DNA of 6,669 bases, taken from NCBI GenBank assembly GCA_026416755.1, contig JAOAEP010000030.1, positions 1 to 6,669 of the forward strand. Reading direction: 5' to 3'. Positions 1-4,639 of the stretch are shown here, one piece after another. Within the stretch, counting starts at the first letter, position 1, and the number at the start of each line of letters is the position of its first letter. The translations under genes and the position numbers were made by a program. Source of the DNA: a bacterium. GTDB lineage: Bacteria > Ratteibacteria > UBA8468 > B48-G9 > JAFGKM01. The notes beneath the pieces were generated by a model, which saw only the letters and a program-made list of their open reading frames with translations, made no database searches and had not been told where the DNA came from.

Positions 1-2
1 AT

Positions 3-59
3 ATAAAAGAGGAATTAATGAATGAGAAGATTGAACTATTATTTATAAAAAGTGAATAA
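3..59 (+). CDS. C-terminal end of an upstream gene (partial, unidentified)
   Basis: From base 3 this frame is open and reads IKEELMNEKIELLFIKSE before a TAA at 57-59. The other two plus frames are closed by stops at 4-6 and 23-25. The stop lies two bases before the ATG of the amidohydrolase, which is the packing expected of an operon. That makes it likely that this is the tail of a longer gene starting left of the window. An internal ATG at 18-20 is preceded by AGAGGA, so a 13-codon leader peptide is a less likely alternative. Eighteen residues are too few to assign a family. Confidence 0.5.
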   Translation: MKEELMNEKIELLFIKSE

Positions 60-61
60 AA

Positions 62-1231
62 ATGTTTGACCCATTAATTGAGGAAGAAATTAAAAAAATT
101 GAAAGTGAAATAATAAGTTGGAGAAGGTATTTCCATATGTATCCTGAACTTGGATTTGAGGAATATAAAACCTCTGAAAAAATACAGAGTATATTGAAAG
201 AAATAGGTATTCCTTTTGAAATTAAAGGTAAAACAGGCGTAATCGGATATATAAATAAAAATGCCACTATAACAATTGGTATAAGAGCAGATATAGATGC
301 CTTACCAGTTGCAGAAGAGACAAATCTTCCATTTTCATCAAAAAATAAAGGTATTATGCATGCCTGTGGTCATGATGGACATATTGCTACACTTCTTGGA
401 GTTAGTAAAATACTTATGAAATTTAATGACTTACTTAAATATAACATTAAACTTATTTTTCAACCAAGTGAAGAAAAATCACCTTGTGGAGCACCTTTAT
501 TAATAAAAGAAGGTGTGTTAAAAAATATAAATTTTCTTATTGGTTTCCATTTTATTTCAGATATCCCCCTGTATAAGATTTCCTTAGAAAAAGGCACTGT
601 TATGGCAAATACAGATATGTTCAAAATTATAATTGAAGGGAAAGGAGGGCATGGAAGCACTCCTCATTTAACTAATGACCCTGTTGTTTGTTGTGGATAT
701 CTTATTTCTGCTTTACAAACAATAATTAGTAGAAAAATAGACCCTTTTGAACCAGCAGTTTTATCTATTTGCAAAATAAAAGGAGGAGATGCATTTAATG
801 TGATACCAGAAAGAGTTGAAATAGAAGGTACAGTTAGAACACTTAATGAAAAAACAAGAAAAAAAATAAAAAATCAAATGAAAAGAATTAGTGAAAAAAT
901 AACTTCCTCATATAACTGTAAATTGAAATTTTTTTATGATTCTTATTCTCCATGTGTAAGAAATGATTATAAGTTTACAGAAATTATTGAAAAAACAAGT
1001 AGAAAAATACTTGATAAAAAACATTTTTATAAATCAGGTCCTTCTATGGGTGGTGAAGATTTTGCTTTTTACTCACAAAAAATTCCATCAACATATATAT
1101 TTATTGGATGTGGGAAAAAAAGTGGAGTTCACCATAGTAGTAAATTTAATCTGGATGAAAGGGTTATACCTTTTGCTGTGAAATATTTAAGTAATCTAAT
1201 TTTAAACATTAAATTCAAAAAGGAGAAATAA
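62..1231 (+). CDS. M20 family metallo-amidohydrolase (hippurate hydrolase / N-acyl-amino-acid amidohydrolase type)
   Basis: This predicted cytoplasmic metal-dependent amidase would cleave an N-acyl or aminoacyl amide bond. Its 389 residues match the usual length of M20D enzymes. Family signatures appear in order: HMYPELGFEE (25-34), RADIDALP (75-82), ACGHDGH (101-107), QPSEE (134-138), GFHF (161-164), GGHGSTPH (195-202) in the lid/dimerisation domain, PSMGGEDFAFY (327-337) and HHSSKFNLDE (357-366). By family knowledge, Cys102, His104, one of Glu137/Glu138, His163 and His358 bind the two metals, and the other glutamate is the general base. All are present, so the enzyme looks active. The ATG at 62 is the first possible common start, because an in-frame TGA lies at 53-55. 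It has no clear Shine-Dalgarno site, so translation may be coupled to the preceding gene. No signal peptide is seen. The stop overlaps the next start. The substrate cannot be read from sequence: hippurate, N-acetyl amino acids, N-acetyl-diaminopimelate and auxin conjugates are all hydrolysed by relatives. Confidence 0.93.
   Translation: MFDPLIEEEIKKIESEIISWRRYFHMYPELGFEEYKTSEKIQSILKEIGIPFEIKGKTGVIGYINKNATITIGIRADIDALPVAEETNLPFSSKNKGIMHACGHDGHIATLLGVSKILMKFNDLLKYNIKLIFQPSEEKSPCGAPLLIKEGVLKNINFLIGFHFISDIPLYKISLEKGTVMANTDMFKIIIEGKGGHGSTPHLTNDPVVCCGYLISALQTIISRKIDPFEPAVLSICKIKGGDAFNVIPERVEIEGTVRTLNEKTRKKIKNQMKRISEKITSSYNCKLKFFYDSYSPCVRNDYKFTEIIEKTSRKILDKKHFYKSGPSMGGEDFAFYSQKIPSTYIFIGCGKKSGVHHSSKFNLDERVIPFAVKYLSNLILNIKFKKEK
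1221..1225 (+). promoter_or_regulatory. Ribosome-binding site of the ThuA-like gene, inside the amidohydrolase 3' end
   Basis: AGGAG ends five bases before the ATG at 1231 and lies wholly within the last codons of the amidohydrolase. With the one-base overlap (TAATG), this indicates translational coupling of the two genes. Confidence 0.85.
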
Positions 1232-1881
1232 TGAAAAAAATAATATTTGTATGGGGTGGTTGGGATGGTCATCAACCAAAAGAAACAACAGAAATTTTTG
1301 CGAATATAATGGAAAAAGAAGGATATGAGGTTGAAATTTATAATACTCTTGATATCTTCCTTGATGAAAAAAAATTAAACTCAACAAATTTAATTGTTCT
1401 ATGTTGGACTATGGGAAAAATGACCAGTGAACAGACAAAAGGATTATTAAAAGCAGTAAGTTCAGGAGTTGGACTTGCTGGCTGGCATGGAGGAATGGGA
1501 GATTCTTTTAGGGAAAATACTGAATATCAATTTATGGTGGGTGGCCAATGGGTTGCTCATCCTGGAGGGATAGTTGAATATGAGATAAATATAATTAAAA
1601 AAGATGATCCAATTGTTAAGGGCTTATCTGATTTTAAGTTAAGGTCAGAGCAGTATTATATGCATGTTGACCCTTCAAATGATGTTATAGCAACAACTAC
1701 TTTTAAAAATACTGAATATCCTTGGATAAATGGAACTGTAATGCCAGCGGTATGGAAAAGAATGTATGGAAAAGGAAAGGTCTTTTATGCTTCTTTTGGT
1801 CATCAAGCAAGTGATTTTGATATTTTTGAAGCAAGAGAGATTGTAAAAAGAGGGATTATCTGGGCTATTGGGGATTTATAA
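1231..1881 (+). CDS. ThuA-like domain protein (trehalose utilization family)
   Basis: This 216-residue protein is a single ThuA-like domain, a fold related to class I glutamine amidotransferases. Family features are an N-terminal beta strand with GGWDGHQP (9-16), GLAGWHGGMGDSF (81-93), GGQWVAHPGG (104-113), EQYYMHVDP (140-148), MPAVWKRMYGKGKVFYASFGH (171-191) and a C-terminal IVKRGIIWA helix (204-212). GWHGG occupies the place of the amidotransferase nucleophile elbow (G-x-C-x-G), with His86 where the catalytic Cys would be, so amidotransferase activity is not expected. In rhizobia ThuA acts with the oxidoreductase ThuB in disaccharide use through 3-keto sugars, and many homologues sit in sugar-degradation clusters. 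The chemistry of this member is unknown, and no ThuB-like dehydrogenase lies inside the window. No signal peptide is seen, so it is probably cytoplasmic. It is co-transcribed and translationally coupled with the M20 gene. The family call is firm; the sugar role is inferred from relatives. Confidence 0.92.
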   Translation: MKKIIFVWGGWDGHQPKETTEIFANIMEKEGYEVEIYNTLDIFLDEKKLNSTNLIVLCWTMGKMTSEQTKGLLKAVSSGVGLAGWHGGMGDSFRENTEYQFMVGGQWVAHPGGIVEYEINIIKKDDPIVKGLSDFKLRSEQYYMHVDPSNDVIATTTFKNTEYPWINGTVMPAVWKRMYGKGKVFYASFGHQASDFDIFEAREIVKRGIIWAIGDL

Positions 1882-1895
1882 AAAACTTTAAATGA

Positions 1896-1924
1896 TTGAA
1901 AATAAGAAGAAAGTCAGGTATAAT
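1896..1924 (+). promoter_or_regulatory. Sigma-70-type promoter of the small membrane protein gene
   Basis: The -35 box TTGAAA (1896-1901) is followed by a 17-base spacer and a perfect TATAAT -10 box (1919-1924). It lies between the ThuA-like stop and the small gene. The expected start of transcription (about 1931-1933) coincides with the start codon, so the mRNA would have essentially no 5' leader. In AT-rich DNA a chance TATAAT is common, but the -35 match and ideal spacing support the call. Confidence 0.6.
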
Positions 1925-1932
1925 TAAATTTG

Positions 1933-2148
1933 ATGATAGATTTTAATACTCCTGAATGGAAGGAAAGAATAAAGGGAAAAACTCCGGAAGAAATAGCAAA
2001 AATTGTAGAAGAATACTATGAGAAAAAATTTAAGAAAGAATATCCTATTTTTCCTTGGAAAATTTTAATTGGAATTATTTTTCTCTTTTCTTTGATTATA
2101 ATAGTTTTTTTAATTCTTATTAACTATCTCAAAAAATATAAAATTTAG
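1933..2148 (+). CDS. Small single-pass membrane protein, unknown function
   Basis: I do not recognise this family. From the ATG at 1933 the product is 71 residues; an in-frame TTG at 1930 would add one. The first 40 residues are highly charged and look like an amphipathic helix (from TPEWKERIKGK to YYEKKFKKEY). They are followed by PIFPWK and a strongly hydrophobic stretch of about 22 residues (roughly 43-65, rich in Ile, Leu and Phe), then a short basic tail, LKKYKI. This is the shape of a tail-anchored or bitopic protein. Lysines flank both ends of the segment, so orientation is not clear. The coding appearance is good: a charged soluble part and a clean membrane helix are unlikely to arise by chance. 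No Shine-Dalgarno site is found at a useful distance (AGG at 1916-1918 is 14 bases from the ATG). A promoter directly abuts the start, which suggests a leaderless message. The gene ends seven bases before the convergent flavoprotein gene. Confidence 0.72.
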   Translation: MIDFNTPEWKERIKGKTPEEIAKIVEEYYEKKFKKEYPIFPWKILIGIIFLFSLIIIVFLILINYLKKYKI

Positions 2149-2155
2149 TTTCTTT

Positions 2156-3382
2156 TTAAACATTTATTCCAGCAACATATCCAGTGGAAAAACACATCTG
2201 CAAATTATATCCTCCTGTCTTTCCATCCACATCAATAATCTCTCCAGCAAAATAAAGTCCTTTTACAATTTTTGACTCCATAGTTTTAGGATTTATTTCA
2301 TCAATACAAACACCTCCTCTTGTCACCATACTATCATAAAATGGCCTTGTTTTTTTTACTGTTATTTCAAATTTTAAAAGTTTCTCAACAATTATTTTCC
2401 TTTCATCTCTTGTTATTTGATTTACTTTTTTTTCTCCTTCTAAACCCGATTGCTTTAAAAACTCATCTATTAAACCAGATGGAAGTAAATTTTTAAAAAG
2501 ATTTTTTAATATTTTATTTGGATTTTCTTTTATTTCTCTCTGTAACCTTTTATCAAGTATTTCATCATTTAGCGCCGGTTTAAAATTTATTATTATCTTT
2601 ATTTCTCCTTTATCAAGATTTTCAGACACATTTCCACTCAAATTTAAAATACTAGGACCACTAACTCCATAATGAGTAAACAAAAGTTCTCCAAATTCCT
2701 CTCCAATTTTCTTTTCACTTAGATATGCACTCACAAGAATGTTTTTTAAATTTATACCTTGCCATTTCTTTATAAAATTTTCTTTAATTTCTAACCCACA
2801 TAAGGCAGGAACTGGCTTTATAATCTTATGCCCAAATTTTCTTGCCCATATAAAACCATCTCCTTCTGAACCTGTCCCAGGAAAACTTTTACCTCCTGTT
2901 GAAATTACTACTTTTTTTGTCTTAAAAATCCTTTTATCTGTTTTAATTTCAAAAAATTCCTTATTTTTTTCAATATCCAATACTTTTTCTCTTAAAAATA
3001 ATCTAACCTTATTTCTATCAAGAATTTTTTTTATAGTTTTTAAAACATCTTCAGCATTTTCACTTTCTGGATAAACTCTTTTACCGGTATCAATTTTAAG
3101 TTTAAGCCCATTTCTTTCAAAAAAATCATAAAGGTCATGATTTGAAAATTGATGAAATACATTAATCAAAAATTTCCCGTTTTTATATTTTGAAATATAG
3201 TCCTCATTTATCTCATTCAAATTTGTTAAATTACATTTTCCTTTTCCAGTTAAAAGTAATTTTTTACATATTTCACTATTTCTATCAACTAATGCAACTT
3301 TTTTCCCTTTTTCAGATGCAGAAATTCCCGCAAAACAACCAGAAGGCCCTCCTCCAATTATAACACAATCAAAAATTTCCAT
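2156..3382 (-). CDS. HI0933-like flavoprotein (BaiN/RdsA family NAD(P)/FAD-dependent oxidoreductase)
   Basis: This predicted FAD-binding oxidoreductase of 408 residues has normal family length and appears complete. It opens with a Rossmann dinucleotide fold: CVIIGGGPSG (6-15) is the G-x-G-x-x-G loop, and LVD ending at Asp33 takes the ribose-binding acidic position. Family motifs follow: LLLTGKGKCNLTN (42-54), KRVYPES (101-107), STGGKSFPGTGSEGDGF (161-177), LLFTHYGVSGPSIL (233-246), and near the C-terminus TRGGVCIDEINP (354-365) and GLYFAGEIIDVDGKTGGYN (375-393), which closes the FAD site. Members include E. coli YhiN and H. influenzae HI0933; BaiN of bile-acid-metabolising clostridia gives the family its name. 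The reaction here is unknown. The ATG directly follows the radical SAM stop (TAA|ATG). AGGAAAG at 3394-3400 on this strand is a distant, weak ribosome-binding site, so the gene is probably the second cistron and coupled. It is cytoplasmic, with no membrane segment. Confidence 0.92.
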   Translation of the reverse strand: MEIFDCVIIGGGPSGCFAGISASEKGKKVALVDRNSEICKKLLLTGKGKCNLTNLNEINEDYISKYKNGKFLINVFHQFSNHDLYDFFERNGLKLKIDTGKRVYPESENAEDVLKTIKKILDRNKVRLFLREKVLDIEKNKEFFEIKTDKRIFKTKKVVISTGGKSFPGTGSEGDGFIWARKFGHKIIKPVPALCGLEIKENFIKKWQGINLKNILVSAYLSEKKIGEEFGELLFTHYGVSGPSILNLSGNVSENLDKGEIKIIINFKPALNDEILDKRLQREIKENPNKILKNLFKNLLPSGLIDEFLKQSGLEGEKKVNQITRDERKIIVEKLLKFEITVKKTRPFYDSMVTRGGVCIDEINPKTMESKIVKGLYFAGEIIDVDGKTGGYNLQMCFSTGYVAGINV

Positions 3383-4321
3383 TTATTTAAAAACTTTCCT
3401 GTAATATTTTTCTCCTCTATATTCTATTTCAGCAATTTCTTTTCTCCTTATTAATTCATTTATTAAATCAAAAGAACCACCATTTTCTTTTAGAAACTTC
3501 TCAATTTCTTTCTGGCTCATTGGATGAACAGAAACAATACTTAAAATATCTTCAATTAAATTTCCTGTAAAACCGAATTCTTTTTCTCCTTTCTTTTCAA
3601 TAATCTTTACATTTAAATCTTTACTCTTAAAAACAATATATGCAAAATCTATTTTTTCTTCTTCAGGAACTTCTACCCATTTTTCAGCAGGTGGTCTTGT
3701 AGGATAACCAATATATGCAATCTCTGGTTTTATTTCTTTTAAAAACTCTCCTATCTTTTCTATTTCATCTTTTATATCATTTATATTCTTTATAAAAATT
3801 GTTTCAGTTAAAAGTTCTCCTTTAAACTCATCTGAAAATATTTTTATACCTTCAAGGATTTTATTTAAATTTAATTCTTTATGGGGTCTATTTATTCTTT
3901 TCCATATATCTTCACTTACTGCATCTAATTTTAATGAAACACAGTCTGCTTTTTTCAAATCATCTCTTACATCCTCTCTCCATATTAAAGAAGAATTTGT
4001 AATTACAGCAATTTTTATCCCAAATTCTTTTAAAATTTCTATTTCCTTACCTAAATTTATATCAAGAGTTGGCTCCCCATCAGGAACAAAACTTATGTAA
4101 TCAATTTCTTTATCTTTCAAACTTTCAATTACTTCTTTAACCTGTTTTTTTATCTGCTCTGGTTGATAAAATTCTTTCCTTTCAATCTCAATATACTCTG
4201 TCCTTCCAATCTGGCAATAAATACAAAAATAACTACATCTTTTAGGTGGAAAAACATTATTAATACCTAAACTTTTTCCAAATCTTCTTGAAGGAACTGG
4301 TCCAAAAACTATCCTTTCCAT
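3383..4321 (-). CDS. Radical SAM protein of the COG0731 (wyosine synthetase-like) group with a C-terminal winged-helix-like tail
   Basis: The product has 312 residues. The N-terminus has the hallmark FGPVPSRRFGKSLGINN (6-22), followed by CSYFCIYC (29-36), a C-x3-C-x2-C motif whose Cys29, Cys33 and Cys36 would bind the SAM-cleaving 4Fe-4S cluster. FVPDGEPTL (78-86) carries the SAM-contacting glycine/glutamate strand. VITNSSL (106-112) and VSLKLDA (128-134) are later barrel strands. The region from about 255 to 312 (EDILSIVSVHPMSQKEIEKF, then a strand pair around IAEIEYRGEKYYRK) looks like a winged helix, which could bind nucleic acid or a partner. COG0731 is named after archaeal TYW1, which makes the tricyclic wyosine base in tRNA-Phe, but bacterial members are mostly uncharacterised and this one need not modify tRNA. 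It is the first gene of a two-gene operon with the flavoprotein, which could supply or receive electrons (inference). No Shine-Dalgarno site precedes the ATG; a TATAAT lies nine bases upstream. Confidence 0.92.
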   Translation of the reverse strand: MERIVFGPVPSRRFGKSLGINNVFPPKRCSYFCIYCQIGRTEYIEIERKEFYQPEQIKKQVKEVIESLKDKEIDYISFVPDGEPTLDINLGKEIEILKEFGIKIAVITNSSLIWREDVRDDLKKADCVSLKLDAVSEDIWKRINRPHKELNLNKILEGIKIFSDEFKGELLTETIFIKNINDIKDEIEKIGEFLKEIKPEIAYIGYPTRPPAEKWVEVPEEEKIDFAYIVFKSKDLNVKIIEKKGEKEFGFTGNLIEDILSIVSVHPMSQKEIEKFLKENGGSFDLINELIRRKEIAEIEYRGEKYYRKVFK

Positions 4322-4330
4322 AATTTCAAA

Positions 4331-4359
4331 ATTATACTCTAAATTCTCAATAATTAAAA
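4331..4359 (-). promoter_or_regulatory. Probable promoter of the radical SAM / flavoprotein operon
   Basis: On the minus strand a perfect TATAAT (4336-4331) is preceded, after 17 bases, by a poor -35 box TTTTAA (4359-4354, three of six consensus bases). Nine bases separate the -10 box from the ATG at 4321-4319, so transcription would begin within a few bases of, or at, the start codon. The absence of any Shine-Dalgarno site fits a leaderless message. Confidence 0.5.
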
Positions 4360-4501
4360 ACCCTTATATTCTACAATATCTTCTTTGACTATCTGGGAGG
4401 AAAGGTGTGAAAATTGTTGGTACATATATTTTTTAAAAGATATTATTTTACAATTTCTAAATATTTTTTCTTCTTCAAGTAACCACTCTATTTAAATTTA
4501 T

Positions 4502-4530
4502 TTGACAAACTACTTAAGGAGGCGTAATAT
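4502..4530 (+). promoter_or_regulatory. Promoter of the FG-GAP repeat protein gene
   Basis: A perfect TTGACA -35 box (4502-4507) is followed, after exactly 17 bases, by TAATAT (4525-4530), a four-of-six match to the -10 consensus. Transcription would start near 4537 and give a leader of about 22 bases that contains the ribosome-binding site. The spacer contains an unused AAGGAGG. Confidence 0.55.
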
Positions 4531-4545
4531 AGAGACAAAACAATT

Positions 4546-4554
4546 AAAGGGAGG
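4546..4554 (+). promoter_or_regulatory. Ribosome-binding site of the FG-GAP repeat protein
   Basis: AAAGGGAGG ends four bases before the ATG at 4559. It fixes the start codon, which matters because the frame is open for some distance upstream. It contrasts with the radical SAM gene and the small membrane protein gene, which lack such a site. Confidence 0.8.
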
Positions 4555-4558
4555 ATAT

Positions 4559-4639
4559 ATGAAAAAAATATTAGGGGGGATAGGGTTTTTTTTGTTTCTT
4601 TGTTTTAATATTTATTCTGTGACATTTGAGTATGCTGCA
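4559..4639 (+). other. Predicted Sec signal peptide of the FG-GAP protein
   Basis: The N-terminus has Lys2-Lys3, then ILGGIGFFLFLCFNIYS (4-20), a hydrophobic core. The cleavage site is not obvious: after Ser20 or after the EYAA at 24-27 are candidates. The Cys at 15 sits in FLFLC, which lacks the small residues of a lipobox, so a lipoprotein is not supported. Confidence 0.6.

Larger units (their letters stand above)
4322..4558. other. Divergent intergenic region
   Basis: These 237 bases separate the minus-strand radical SAM operon from the plus-strand repeat protein. They hold a minus-strand promoter (4331-4359), a plus-strand promoter (4502-4530) and the repeat protein's ribosome-binding site. 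In between lie a small inverted repeat ATATT-CTAC-AATAT (4366-4379) and a nine-codon GTG reading frame with a good Shine-Dalgarno site (4407-4436). I see no terminator, tRNA or recognisable riboswitch in it. Confidence 0.7.

Noticed and set aside
963..1181. A 72-codon plus-strand open frame within the amidohydrolase gene
   Set aside because: It overlaps the conserved C-terminal metal-binding region of the M20 enzyme in another frame and has no start signal of its own, so it is a shadow.
1481..1500. Active glutamine amidotransferase in the ThuA-like protein
   Set aside because: The elbow reads G-W-H-G-G with His86 where the nucleophilic Cys should be.
2739..3074. A 111-codon plus-strand open frame opposite the flavoprotein gene
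   Set aside because: It lies entirely antisense to a well-supported gene with intact family motifs, has no Shine-Dalgarno site and reads as low-complexity Phe/Ser/Leu-rich sequence typical of the reverse complement of a Lys/Glu-rich gene.
4366..4379. Inverted repeat ATATT-CTAC-AATAT as a terminator or operator
   Set aside because: It has a five-base AT-only stem and no following T-run in either direction; such repeats are expected by chance in DNA this AT-rich.
4595..4606. FLFLC near the FG-GAP N-terminus as a lipoprotein signal
   Set aside because: Phe/Leu at the positions before Cys15 do not fit a lipobox, which needs small residues at -1 and usually -2/-3.
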